A DNA stretch of 13,473 nucleotides from Erginobacter sp964465735. Its GTDB lineage: Bacteria > Auribacterota > Erginobacteria > Erginobacterales > Erginobacteraceae. Below, piece after piece: positions 1-7,330 of the stretch. The first letter of the stretch is position 1; every line of letters starts with the position of its first letter. The stretch is taken from assembly GCA_964465735.1 (NCBI GenBank), contig CAYXKT010000073.1:1-13473 (forward strand), read 5' to 3'. The notes under the pieces were generated by a model. It was not told the DNA's origin and searched no databases. It was given only the letters and a program-made list of their open reading frames with translations. The position numbers were made by a program, and so were the translations under genes.

Positions 1-11
1 CGCAACCCGTC

Positions 12-68
12 GGCCGGCAAAATCTTAGCACATTTCATCCGCAATAATCGCTCAGCTCAGGCTTAAAT
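12..68 (+). repeat. Left arm of terminal inverted repeat
   Basis: Bases 12-54 (beginning GGCCGGCAAAATC) are the exact reverse complement of 13431-13473, a 43-base perfect match. The similarity continues to base 68 against 13417-13430 with 4 differences in 14 positions, mostly transitions. The outer edge is sharp: the other copy ends at the last base of the window, while here 11 unrelated bases precede it. No ORF or transposase accompanies it. The likely reading is a dispersed intergenic repeat, present in several genomic copies, at which a draft assembly stopped. The match itself is directly visible; the multicopy status is inferred. Confidence 0.85.
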
Positions 69-141
69 GACATTCAACTCTCCAACCTGTCCATCTGCGA
101 AAGGTGAAAAGCCACAAGATACCCCCAACTTGATCCGCTAA

Positions 142-170
142 TTTTCCTTTGCGCTGAGCGCAAGGGAAGA
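142..170 (+). other. Strong hairpin, 13-bp stem with TGA triloop
   Basis: Bases 142-154 pair with 158-170 around the loop TGA. As RNA the stem is continuous, including two G-U pairs, with the core TTGCGC/GCGCAA. Neither side has a T-run, so it does not look like an intrinsic terminator. It may be part of a repeat element or a structured leader; the function is unknown. Confidence 0.6.
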
Positions 171-274
171 TAGGCATCAATACTCAGGTTATTCGGTCGA
201 AGACTGAAGGCGGAAAATCCCCACCTGTTGACTCAGGCAATCAGTGTCCCAACGCCCACCTCAGAAACCAGGTT

Positions 275-296
275 ATTGCGAGTCGTTCCTCACAAT
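275..296 (+). repeat. Small palindrome ATTGCGAG...CTCACAAT
   Basis: The arms 275-282 (ATTGCGAG) and 289-296 (CTCACAAT) are complementary at 7 of 8 positions around a 6-base loop. The arm shares ATTGCGAG with the larger palindrome at 8930-9010, so this may be a collapsed or decayed copy of the same repeat type. The sequence match is visible; common origin is inferred. Confidence 0.45.
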
Positions 297-308
297 GGCA
301 AAATCTGC

Positions 309-337
309 TTGATAGCAGGTTCGCGTTCAGACAATAT
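309..337 (+). promoter_or_regulatory. Candidate promoter for ribF
   Basis: TTGATA at 309-314 (5 of 6 bases of the sigma-70 -35 box) is followed after 17 bases by CAATAT at 332-337, a poor -10 box (3 of 6). Transcription would begin about 15 bases before the ribF ATG. The -35 box lies partly in the loop of a small hairpin, CTGCT/AGCAG (305-318). This is a weak candidate. Confidence 0.25.
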
Positions 338-358
338 CTGCCTGGGCAGTTATCTGAA

Positions 359-1270
359 ATGAAAATATTCACTACATTCCGCCCCACCAACCTCGGTCCG
401 GTGGTCGGGATCGGGAATTTTGACGGTTGTCATCTCGGCCACCGGAAAATTATCCAGAGCGTGCTCGAACTCGCCGCCGATCGGGGCGTGCCCGCCATCA
501 TCACCTTCCGCAACCATACCCGCCTGGCAGGTTCCGGGACTGGAAGCCGGCTGCTGACCACCACCCGCCAGAGACTGGACTGCTTTCAGGGGTTGGGGGT
601 CGCCGCTTGTTGGCTGATCGAATTCGGCCGGGAACTCTCTTCGCTGGTACCGGATGAGTTCATCGATCAAGTCTTAATCCGGAGGCTGAAAATCCGGGGG
701 ATCTGCGTCGGGGAAGGTTTCCGTTTCGGAGCTGACCGAACCGGCACGGTGGAACTGCTCCGCCGGCGGGGGAGTGAGGCGGGTTTCCCGGTCCGGGAAA
801 TCCCCACGGTCCACCTCGGCGGACAGGAAGTCCGCAGTTCCCGGATCCGGGAAGATGTCCGCAATGGCCGGATGACAGCCGCGGCTGATCTGCTCGGCCG
901 GCCCTATTGTCTGACCGGACGGGTGATTTCGGGCTGGGGGAAGGGGAGGGGGCTGGGGTATCCCACCGCCAACTTTATTCCCCGGCAGCTGCTTCCGGCG
1001 TTCGGGGTTTACGCGGCCCGGATCGAAGTCGGATCTACGCTGGCCGGCGGAATATTTTATGTCGGTCGGCGCCCCACCTTTGCCTCTCCGGCTTTTAGCC
1101 CCCCCGTCGCCGAAGCCCATATCTTTGATTGGTCGGGGCGCCTGGGGGGCAGGAGAATAAAAGTTTACTTGCTAAAAAAGCTCAGAGAGGATATAAAGTT
1201 CCCAAATGAACGACTGTTAGTCGCGCGGATGAAAGATGATGAACGGCAAGCCCGTTCCCTGCTAAGTTAG
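359..1270 (+). CDS. ribF: Bifunctional riboflavin kinase / FAD synthetase
   Basis: This cytosolic enzyme phosphorylates riboflavin to FMN and adenylylates FMN to FAD. At 303 residues it has the usual RibF length. The N-terminal FAD synthetase domain shows the nucleotidyltransferase motif GNFDGCHLGH (residues 19-28; most relatives have Val where Cys24 is), VGEGFRFGADRTG (117-129) and SSRIR (160-164). The C-terminal kinase domain shows GKGRGLGYPTANF (194-206), in which the PTAN Thr and Asn bind the Mg-nucleotide, GVYA (216-219), and a probable catalytic Glu252 in EAHIFD. Two family positions look relaxed: YVGRRPTF replaces the usual NIGxRPTF, and RLGG stands where DLYG is common. The ATG has no clear Shine-Dalgarno sequence. 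Location ahead of rpsO-pnp is common in bacteria. Confidence 0.95.
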   Translation: MKIFTTFRPTNLGPVVGIGNFDGCHLGHRKIIQSVLELAADRGVPAIITFRNHTRLAGSGTGSRLLTTTRQRLDCFQGLGVAACWLIEFGRELSSLVPDEFIDQVLIRRLKIRGICVGEGFRFGADRTGTVELLRRRGSEAGFPVREIPTVHLGGQEVRSSRIREDVRNGRMTAAADLLGRPYCLTGRVISGWGKGRGLGYPTANFIPRQLLPAFGVYAARIEVGSTLAGGIFYVGRRPTFASPAFSPPVAEAHIFDWSGRLGGRRIKVYLLKKLREDIKFPNERLLVARMKDDERQARSLLS

Positions 1271-1300
1271 AGGAGAAGCTAAAAAGAAGCGGGCTTTTTT
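1248..1300 (+). terminator. Possible intrinsic terminator at end of ribF
   Basis: AAGCCCG (1248-1254) pairs perfectly with CGGGCTT (1290-1296), and the 3' arm runs directly into six T's (1295-1300). The loop is long, 35 bases, and the 5' arm is inside the last codons of ribF, so the stem would compete with translating ribosomes. It could be a true or partial terminator separating ribF from rpsO. Confidence 0.45.
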
Positions 1301-1396
1301 GACCGATAGTGTTCTGAGAGGTCTTTGAGGTCCTTTCCGTCCCTTCTCCCTGATCGTCCGCCGGGTAACAATGGTTTTCTGACAGGATTAAACATC

Positions 1397-1402
1397 AAGG
1401 AG
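1397..1402 (+). promoter_or_regulatory. Ribosome binding site of rpsO
   Basis: AAGGAG lies 9 bases before the rpsO ATG. It is one of the few strong Shine-Dalgarno sequences in the window. The 141-base ribF-rpsO spacer could hold an rpsO promoter or S15 autoregulatory structure, but I could not recognise either. Confidence 0.8.
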
Positions 1403-1411
1403 TTTTAAAGT

Positions 1412-1681
1412 ATGAACAGCACCGAATCCAAGACTCAGGCGGCAATTGATTCACTGGGTTATCACGAACGGGATAGCGGTTCTTCCGGGGTCCAGATTGC
1501 TATTCTGACCGATAAGATCAAGACCCTGACCGAGCATATGAAAGCCAATCACCGGGACTTTCGCACCAAGCGATCCCTGCAGATTATGGTCAGTCAGAGG
1601 GCCCGTCATCTGGCCTACCTGAAAAGAACCAAACCTGCCAAGTACCGGGAAGTGGTGGAGAGTCTGGGCTTAAGGAAATAA
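1412..1681 (+). CDS. rpsO: 30S ribosomal protein S15
   Basis: S15 is a primary 16S rRNA-binding protein of the small-subunit platform and also contributes to an intersubunit bridge. The 89-residue product is the standard length and is recognisable throughout: the N-terminal helix, the segment GSSGVQIAILTDKI (residues 23-36), the HxxDFRTKRSL stretch (47-57) and the basic helix ending in RARHLAYLKR. A good Shine-Dalgarno fixes the ATG start. It precedes pnp by 48 bases, the conserved rpsO-pnp arrangement. In Escherichia coli S15 represses its own translation by binding its mRNA; whether that applies here is not visible. Confidence 0.98.
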   Translation: MNSTESKTQAAIDSLGYHERDSGSSGVQIAILTDKIKTLTEHMKANHRDFRTKRSLQIMVSQRARHLAYLKRTKPAKYREVVESLGLRK

Positions 1682-1711
1682 GGTAAAAACCGAACATTCA
1701 GATATTTGAGT

Positions 1712-1718
1712 AAAGGAG
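1712..1718 (+). promoter_or_regulatory. Ribosome binding site that sets the pnp start
   Basis: AAAGGAG ends 11 bases before the ATG at 1730 and supports that codon over an in-frame TTG at 1706, which would lie upstream of the Shine-Dalgarno. Confidence 0.75.
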
Positions 1719-1729
1719 TAGTAAGTATT

Positions 1730-3814
1730 ATGGAGATCAAGAGAAGTTGTCAGATGGGGGATAGAACCCTGGAGATCGCGACCGGGGAACTGGCTCGCCA
1801 GGCGGATGGAGCGGTTACCGTAACCTGCGAGGGGACTGTGGTCCTGGTGACGGCAGTGGCGGCTCAGGACTGTCGGGAAGGGACGGACTTCCTTCCCCTG
1901 ACCATAGATTATCGGGAAAAGATGCCGGCGGCGGGGAAGATCCCCGGCGGATTCTTCAAGCGGGAAGGCCGTCCGACCGAGAAGGAGATCCTGACCGACC
2001 GGTTGATCGACCGGCCGCTGCGCGCGCTTTTCCCTCAAGGGCTGCGGAACAATATCCAGGTAACGGCCTGGGTGCTCTCCGCTGACGGGCAGAACGACCC
2101 CGATATTTTGGCGGTCAACGGTGCCTCAGCCGCTTTGATGGTCTCCGGGATTCCCTTTGCCGGCCCGCTGGCCGGTGTCCGGATCGGGATGGTCGGCGAC
2201 GATTTTATCATCAACCCCACCCTGGACGAGTTGGAAGACAGCCGGATGGATATCGTCCTGGTCGGTTCGCGGGAGTCGATCAATATGGTGGAGGGCTCAG
2301 CCCAGGGAATTGACGAGGAGACCATTCTTCGGGCGCTGGAGTTCGGTCAGGCCGCGCTGGGCCCGATGATCGATCTCCAGAATGATCTGCGTGCTCAGGT
2401 CGCCCCCACCCCCCGGGAATTTGTTCTCCAGATTCCCCCGGAGGAATTGGTGAAGACGGTCGATGAGCGGGCGGCCGCCGGGATCTCCCAGGCTCTGGAT
2501 ATCCAGGGGAAAAAGGACCGGCACCTGGCCATATCCGCAATCAAGGAAAGCGTTCGGGAAGGTCTGCTGGCCGAGAACCCCGAGCTGGAAGGTTGGGCCT
2601 ATAGCGCCGCCTTCAAGGCCGCGCTGAAGAAGTACAGCCGGCAGATGATCATTGAGAAGGGTATCCGGGTGGACGGCCGAGGACCGGACCAGATCCGGGA
2701 GATTTCCTCCCGGGTCGGAGCATTGCCTCGGACCCACGGTTCAGCGATCTTCAACCGGGGCGAGACTCAGGCCCTGGTTCTGGCCACCCTGGGGACCGTC
2801 TCCGATCAACAGCGGATCGATGGTCTGGAGGAAGAAGAGAAGAAAAAGCGCTTTATGCTTCACTACAACTTTCCCCCATTCTGCACCGGCGAGGCCCGGC
2901 CCAGTTTCGGACCGAAACGGCGGGAGATCGGGCACGGCGCCCTGGCCGAACGTTCTCTGCTTCCGGTGCTGCCGGACGCGGACGAGTTCCCCTATACCAT
3001 CCGGGTGGTCTCCGATATTCTCTCCTCCAACGGTTCCTCCTCGATGGCCTCAATCTGTGGCGGCAGCCTGGCTTTGATGGATGCCGGGGTCCCCTTGAAG
3101 ACCGCGGTCGCCGGGATCGCGATGGGTCTGCTCAAGGAAGGCGACAAGAGCGTGATCCTGACCGATATCCTCGGTTCTGAGGATGCCCTGGGCGATATGG
3201 ACTTCAAACTGGCCGGGACGGCCGACGGGGTAACCGCTCTCCAGATGGATATCAAGATCGGCGGGATTACCCGGGAAATAATGAAGCAGGCTCTGGACAA
3301 GTCCCGGATTGCCCGGCTCCATATCCTGGAGAAGATGAACCAGGTCCAGCCCCAACCCCGGGAGGAGATCTCACCGTACGCGCCCAAGATCCTCTCCATC
3401 CATATCGATCCCGATAAGATCGGGCTGGTTATCGGCCCCAAGGGGAAAAATATTAAGGCGATGGAGAAGACCGGTGTCAAGATCGATATCGAGGACGATG
3501 GTTTTATCTCGATCGCGTCTTCGGATCTTGAGGCCGCGAAGAACGCCCGGGAGACCATCGAGATGATGGTGGCCGAGGTTGAAGTCGGCAAGACCTACCG
3601 GGGCACGGTCAGGACCGTGAAGCAGTTTGGCGCCTTTGTCGAGATCCTGCCCGGCAAGGACGGGCTCTGTCATATCTCCGAGCTGGCCGACCATCGGGTG
3701 AACCAGGTGGAGGACGTGATGAAGGAAGGAGATGTGGTGGAGGTGAAGGTGATCGCGATCGACAATCTCGGTCGGATCAAACTCAGCCGCAAGCAGGTCC
3801 TTGCTTCCGACTAA
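1730..3814 (+). CDS. pnp: Polyribonucleotide nucleotidyltransferase (PNPase)
   Basis: PNPase degrades RNA 3' to 5' by phosphorolysis, releasing nucleoside diphosphates, and can add tails in reverse; it acts as a cytosolic trimer, often in an RNA degradosome. The 694-residue protein has the full layout: first RNase PH domain with FFKREGRPTEKEIL and the LIDRPLRALFP motif, a helical linker, a second RNase PH domain, a KH domain with the loop GPKG (569-572), and an S1 domain from about residue 620 (GTVRTVKQFGAFVEI). The catalytic residues equivalent to E. coli Asp486, Asp492 and Lys494 are present as Asp485, Asp491 and Lys493 in EDALGDMDFK. The ATG at 1730 is chosen because of the AAAGGAG before it. 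It is probably co-transcribed with rpsO. Confidence 0.98.
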   Translation: MEIKRSCQMGDRTLEIATGELARQADGAVTVTCEGTVVLVTAVAAQDCREGTDFLPLTIDYREKMPAAGKIPGGFFKREGRPTEKEILTDRLIDRPLRALFPQGLRNNIQVTAWVLSADGQNDPDILAVNGASAALMVSGIPFAGPLAGVRIGMVGDDFIINPTLDELEDSRMDIVLVGSRESINMVEGSAQGIDEETILRALEFGQAALGPMIDLQNDLRAQVAPTPREFVLQIPPEELVKTVDERAAAGISQALDIQGKKDRHLAISAIKESVREGLLAENPELEGWAYSAAFKAALKKYSRQMIIEKGIRVDGRGPDQIREISSRVGALPRTHGSAIFNRGETQALVLATLGTVSDQQRIDGLEEEEKKKRFMLHYNFPPFCTGEARPSFGPKRREIGHGALAERSLLPVLPDADEFPYTIRVVSDILSSNGSSSMASICGGSLALMDAGVPLKTAVAGIAMGLLKEGDKSVILTDILGSEDALGDMDFKLAGTADGVTALQMDIKIGGITREIMKQALDKSRIARLHILEKMNQVQPQPREEISPYAPKILSIHIDPDKIGLVIGPKGKNIKAMEKTGVKIDIEDDGFISIASSDLEAAKNARETIEMMVAEVEVGKTYRGTVRTVKQFGAFVEILPGKDGLCHISELADHRVNQVEDVMKEGDVVEVKVIAIDNLGRIKLSRKQVLASD

Positions 3815-3858
3815 ACTTCCGGTCTGGTCTATTTTGTCGCCGAGAAAAAAATAATACG

Positions 3859-6321
3859 ATGGAGAAAAGACATTCTCCGGCCCTGGGTCTGATCCTGATC
3901 GCGGTCGGGATCTTTGTCGCCGTCAGTCTGCTCTCCTATCATCACGGTGACGCCGCGGGAACTCGGGGTGACGAGGTCATCTACAATTACTGCGGTCGGG
4001 TCGGGGCCGAACTGGCCCTGGCCCTCTATCTGGTGATCGGCGGCGGTGCCCTGGCCGTCCCCGTGCTGATCGTGGCCGAGGGGATTGTTCTGCTTCTGCC
4101 GCGGGATCGACCTTCCCGGGGCCTGCCCCTGAAGTGTTTCTACGCCGTGCTGATGGTGGCCGGGCTCTCCCCCCTTCTCAATCTGCAGTCTGCCTGCCCC
4201 GCCTCCTGTCTGGGGGAACAGTTGGAGGGAATGGGAATGGGCGGCTGGTGGGGTGGGGTGGCGGTCTCGTTTCTCTCCCCACTGGGGCCCTTTGGCTCCC
4301 GGCTGGTGCTGGTGTCGATGGTCCTGGTGCCCCTGGCTCTGCTCACCGAGCTGAAGCCGATCCTGGTCCCGATCAGGGGCTTAAGAGTATTCTTCCGGGT
4401 CTGCCAAAAATTCTTCACCCGGCAGAAATCTGCGGTTCCTCTCCCTCCGGCTCCCGCTGGCTCTTCTCGGCGCTCATCTTCCGCCAGTCCGGCAGTAAAG
4501 ACCTCCCTTCGGGAGCGGGCCGCCGAACTGAAAAAGCGCGAGGAGGAGAAGAAAAAAGCCGAGAAGGAAAGGCTCCGGGAAGAGCGCCGTCAGGCTCGGG
4601 AGAAGGAACGCGAGGAGAAGGAGTTACTCCGCCGTCGGAAGGAGGAAGAACGGAAAGAGGCACTGCTCCGGAAGCAGGAGGAAGAAAAGCGGGACCGGGA
4701 GAAATTAAAGCAGGCGGAGGATCGGAAGAAGGCCGCTGGGGCCCGCCAACCCCGGTCGAAGAAAAAAGGCCCGGCTCCCCTGCCGCCCGCGGCCGTCTTT
4801 CCCCCGCCCGCCCCATCTTCCCCGGGCGATGAAGTCCCCTATCAGCTGCCCCCGTTGGAACTCCTCGACGATCCCCCCCCGTTGTCACAGCGGGAGCTGA
4901 AGAACAAGACCTACGACGCCTCAAGTATCCTGGAGAGCACTCTGGAAGATTTCGGGATCGAGTCCCGGGTGGTGGGGATTGAACGAGGACCGGCGATTAC
5001 CCGCTACGAGATCCAGATCGCCCCCGGGGTCAAGGTGGGAAAGGTCAAGGCCTTGGAGAACGATCTCGCCTTGACGATGGAGGCGAAGTCGGTGCGGATC
5101 CTGGCCCCGATCCCGGGTAAGGCGGCGATCGGGATCGAGGTTCCCAATACCAATACCACCCTGGTCTATATGCGGGAGATGATCGAGTCGCCGGAGTTCA
5201 GGAAGGGCCGCCATATTCTTCCGATAGCGCTCGGGAAGGATATCTCGGGGACCCCGGTTGTGGCCGATCTGACCGCGATGCCCCACCTGCTGATCGCCGG
5301 GGCGACCGGTTCCGGAAAGACCGTCTGCATCAACTCGATCATCATCAGTCTTCTCTTCTCCCGGACCCCTGACGAGTTGAAGCTGATTATGGTCGATCCC
5401 AAGAAGGTTGAGATGGCGGCTTTCCACCGGCTTCCTCATCTGCTCTGTCCGGTGATCACCGATGCCGCGCAGGCGGCGATGGCCCTGGCCTGGGTGATCA
5501 AGGAGATGGAGGACCGTTACGACCTCTGCGCTCGGGCCGGGGTGCGGAATATTGCCTCCTTTAACGCCTCCCGTCAGGCGGCCCGGAAAGCCGCCCGGGG
5601 CCAGGAGCTAAACGACGAACTTCCCGATTCTATGCCCTATATCGTCCTTCTGATCGACGAACTGGCTGACCTGATGCTGGTGGCGGCCAAGGAGATCGAG
5701 ACCGCGATCGCCCGACTGGCCCACCTCTCCCGGGCGGTGGGGATTCACCTGATCTTAGCCACTCAGCGTCCTTCGGTCGATGTTATTACCGGGATCATCA
5801 AGGCCAACCTCCCCGGGAGGATCTCCTTTAAAGTCGCGGCCAAGGTTGACTCCCGGACTGTCCTTGATGCCGGGGGCGCCGACAAACTGCTCGGCAACGG
5901 TGACCTCCTCTTCCTCCCCCCGGCTACCGACCAGTTGCTCCGCGCCCAGGGGACCTACTGCCACGACCACGAGATCAACGGCGTGGTCGCCTTTGTCTCC
6001 CGGCAGCGTTCGCCGGATTTCGAGACTGAGATGTTCCAGAAAAAAACCATTTCGGCCGACGGGATTGAGGAGGGGGAAGGTGATGTTCTGCTAAATGACG
6101 CGGTTGATGTCATCCGGCAGACCAACCAGGCTTCAGTTTCGATGCTCCAGAGAAAGCTGAAGATCGGTTATTCCCGGGCCGCCCGAGTGATGGATCAGCT
6201 GGAAGTGCGAGGCGTGGTCGGTCCCTATAAGGGGACCAAGGCCCGGGATATACTGATCGGTACCTATGCCGGCGACGGCACCGGGATGGCGGAAGAAGAG
6301 GCGGAAGAAGACGACGAATAG
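3859..6321 (+). CDS. ftsK: DNA translocase FtsK (FtsK/SpoIIIE family)
   Basis: FtsK is a septum-anchored, ATP-driven DNA pump that clears and aligns the chromosome terminus at division. The 820-residue protein has an N-terminal membrane domain of about four segments (roughly residues 9-31, 52-80, 91-112 and 127-164), then a linker. The linker is dominated by an unusually regular Glu/Lys/Arg stretch at 215-294, followed by a Pro-rich part. The RecA-like motor carries Walker A GATGSGKT (481-488), Walker B IVLLIDEL (595-602) and ATQRPSVDVITG just after it. The C-terminus has a winged-helix gamma-like domain (about 745-800, SVSMLQRKLKIGYSRAARVM), which in relatives reads polar DNA motifs, and an acidic tail. 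The gene starts 44 bases after pnp with no strong Shine-Dalgarno. Confidence 0.97.
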   Translation: MEKRHSPALGLILIAVGIFVAVSLLSYHHGDAAGTRGDEVIYNYCGRVGAELALALYLVIGGGALAVPVLIVAEGIVLLLPRDRPSRGLPLKCFYAVLMVAGLSPLLNLQSACPASCLGEQLEGMGMGGWWGGVAVSFLSPLGPFGSRLVLVSMVLVPLALLTELKPILVPIRGLRVFFRVCQKFFTRQKSAVPLPPAPAGSSRRSSSASPAVKTSLRERAAELKKREEEKKKAEKERLREERRQAREKEREEKELLRRRKEEERKEALLRKQEEEKRDREKLKQAEDRKKAAGARQPRSKKKGPAPLPPAAVFPPPAPSSPGDEVPYQLPPLELLDDPPPLSQRELKNKTYDASSILESTLEDFGIESRVVGIERGPAITRYEIQIAPGVKVGKVKALENDLALTMEAKSVRILAPIPGKAAIGIEVPNTNTTLVYMREMIESPEFRKGRHILPIALGKDISGTPVVADLTAMPHLLIAGATGSGKTVCINSIIISLLFSRTPDELKLIMVDPKKVEMAAFHRLPHLLCPVITDAAQAAMALAWVIKEMEDRYDLCARAGVRNIASFNASRQAARKAARGQELNDELPDSMPYIVLLIDELADLMLVAAKEIETAIARLAHLSRAVGIHLILATQRPSVDVITGIIKANLPGRISFKVAAKVDSRTVLDAGGADKLLGNGDLLFLPPATDQLLRAQGTYCHDHEINGVVAFVSRQRSPDFETEMFQKKTISADGIEEGEGDVLLNDAVDVIRQTNQASVSMLQRKLKIGYSRAARVMDQLEVRGVVGPYKGTKARDILIGTYAGDGTGMAEEEAEEDDE

Positions 6322-6442
6322 GTTGTTTCTCGTCTTGCTTCAGGTGTTTTTATCTTGAGTCAGGTCAAACTTCCGGTACTTTTAACAATAGACGCGCTAA
6401 ACTTTAGTTGCTTAAAAACTTCAGGCACTTCAATCTTCCTCA

Positions 6443-6922
6443 ATGAACTACCTCGCTGAACAACTGAAGAAAGCCCGGAACGAGAAAGGCGTCTCCCTGG
6501 CGGAGGCGGCGGAGGCGACCAAGATCAAGATCGAGTATCTCCAGTCCCTGGAGGAGGGAGATCATCTCCATCTCCCTCCCCGGACCTACGTGAAGGGATT
6601 TCTCAAGATCTACGGTCATTATCTCGCCCTGGATTATTCTCTTCTTTTACAGTTCTATGATGAGAGTTTCCAGTCTCAGGAACCCCAGGTGGTCTTAGCG
6701 GAACCCAAACCCGACTCCCCGCCCTTTCTTCCCGGGCTCCGCTGGAAGCCTCTTCTGACCGCCTTCGGGGTACTGATCGGCCTCGTCTTCCTGATCTGGG
6801 GCGGTATCATTCTCTTCCAGGGTATTGAATCCAGCCAGAAAGCGGCGGCGGCCTTCCTTCAGGTTGACGATCCGTACGCCCCCGGGACCCTGGAAAAGAT
6901 CCCGACTGCTGATCTGGAGTAG
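6443..6922 (+). CDS. rodZ: RodZ-like helix-turn-helix membrane protein
   Basis: RodZ proteins link the MreB cytoskeleton to the membrane and help set rod shape. Residues 4-68 form the characteristic N-terminal helix-turn-helix domain (LKKARNEKGVSLAEAAEATK, then a YVKGFLKIYGHYL stretch), and one hydrophobic segment at about 104-125 (LLTAFGVLIGLVFLIW) would cross the membrane. The protein is only 159 residues. The outer part is about 30 residues, with no sign of the larger C-terminal domain of E. coli RodZ, which is roughly 340 residues in total. The reading frame is intact and ends cleanly, so this looks like a short family form, not a visible truncation. A 121-base gap separates it from ftsK; TTGAGT (6355-6360) and TACTTT (6377-6382), 16 bases apart, are a weak promoter guess. 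No clear Shine-Dalgarno precedes the ATG. Confidence 0.8.
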   Translation: MNYLAEQLKKARNEKGVSLAEAAEATKIKIEYLQSLEEGDHLHLPPRTYVKGFLKIYGHYLALDYSLLLQFYDESFQSQEPQVVLAEPKPDSPPFLPGLRWKPLLTAFGVLIGLVFLIWGGIILFQGIESSQKAAAAFLQVDDPYAPGTLEKIPTADLE

Positions 6923-6936
6923 TCTCAGAGAGACTA
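6920..6936 (+). other. Hairpin overlapping the rodZ stop codon
   Basis: TAGTCTC (6920-6926) and GAGACTA (6930-6936) form a perfect 7-bp stem with the loop AGA; the stop codon TAG is the first three bases of the stem. No T-run follows, so it is not a standard intrinsic terminator. It may protect the 3' end of the mRNA or be coincidental. Confidence 0.45.
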
Positions 6937-7172
6937 TCGCCAGGCCAAGCCTTCGGGACTGATTGGTGAATGGTTATCTCGGAACTCTTTCTTGCTCCTT
7001 CCCACTTTCTTTATCCAATATCCAACCAGGAATGTCGAATATTTAGGTGATCGGCGCTGCTGCGGTGCGGGTCTCCCGATTATTTCAGAACATCTTGAAC
7101 TTGTTTCAGGGAAGGTCTTTCCTTCATCATTGGATATTTTTTCTCGGATCGCATATTCAGTTTGCCTGTCGC

Positions 7173-7207
7173 GTCTCATAGTAGATGAGACTGGTATCTG
7201 GTATAAT
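7173..7207 (+). promoter_or_regulatory. Extended -10 promoter with adjacent palindrome, upstream of rimO
   Basis: TATAAT at 7202-7207 matches the -10 consensus perfectly and is preceded by TG at 7199-7200, giving an extended -10 element (TGnTATAAT). No good -35 box lies 16-18 bases upstream. Instead there is a perfect 7-bp palindrome, GTCTCAT (7173-7179) / ATGAGAC (7185-7191), around the loop AGTAG, in a position where a regulator could bind. Transcription would start near 7214 and read through 7244-7330 into rimO. Confidence 0.5.
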
Positions 7208-7243
7208 GTGTAAATTGCGCTACTGAAATTACGCTGGTTCCCA

Positions 7244-7330
7244 ATGGATCAGCAGCAATTAATCAGCTCCCTGAAGGGGGGCCAGATCAGAACCGAATTT
7301 CCAATTGAGATTGTCCTTGAGTCTCATTGA
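7244..7330 (+). CDS. Possible 28-residue small ORF upstream of rimO
   Basis: An ATG-to-TGA frame of 28 codons begins MDQQQLISSLKGG and ends IVLESH. It lies about 30 bases downstream of the extended -10 promoter and 45 bases before the rimO ATG, so it would be the first frame on that transcript. It has a soluble, protein-like composition and could be a leader peptide, a small protein or the remnant of a longer gene. It lacks a clear Shine-Dalgarno, and I do not recognise the sequence. Frames this short arise easily by chance. Confidence 0.2.
   Translation: MDQQQLISSLKGGQIRTEFPIEIVLESH

Larger units (their letters stand above)
1..358. other. Gene-free region upstream of ribF
   Basis: No credible coding sequence is present in these 358 bases. 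The region is richer in AT than the genes and contains the inverted-repeat arm (12-68), a long hairpin (142-170), a small palindrome (275-296) and a 9-base direct repeat CAGGTTATT at 185-193 and 269-277. In many bacteria truB lies directly upstream of ribF; no truB end is visible here. I looked for an FMN riboswitch before this flavin gene and did not recognise its conserved core. Confidence 0.6.

Noticed and set aside
60..358. FMN riboswitch ahead of ribF
   Set aside because: The conserved FMN-aptamer core segments were not found, although the gene context made it worth checking.
2992..3591. 199-codon open frame on the - strand inside pnp
   Set aside because: It is an antisense shadow of a strongly conserved PNPase frame in GC-rich DNA; its translation is low-complexity Ser/Ile-rich with no family resemblance.
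4415..4924. 169-codon - strand frame and 232-codon + frame (4134-4832) over ftsK
   Set aside because: Both are shadows of the ftsK membrane and linker region; their Pro/Arg/Gly-rich translations reflect base composition, not a protein.
6992..7213. 73-codon + strand frame between rodZ and rimO
   Set aside because: There is no Shine-Dalgarno, it overlaps an opposite-strand frame of similar size, has no family resemblance and ends on the promoter-like motif; treated as non-coding.
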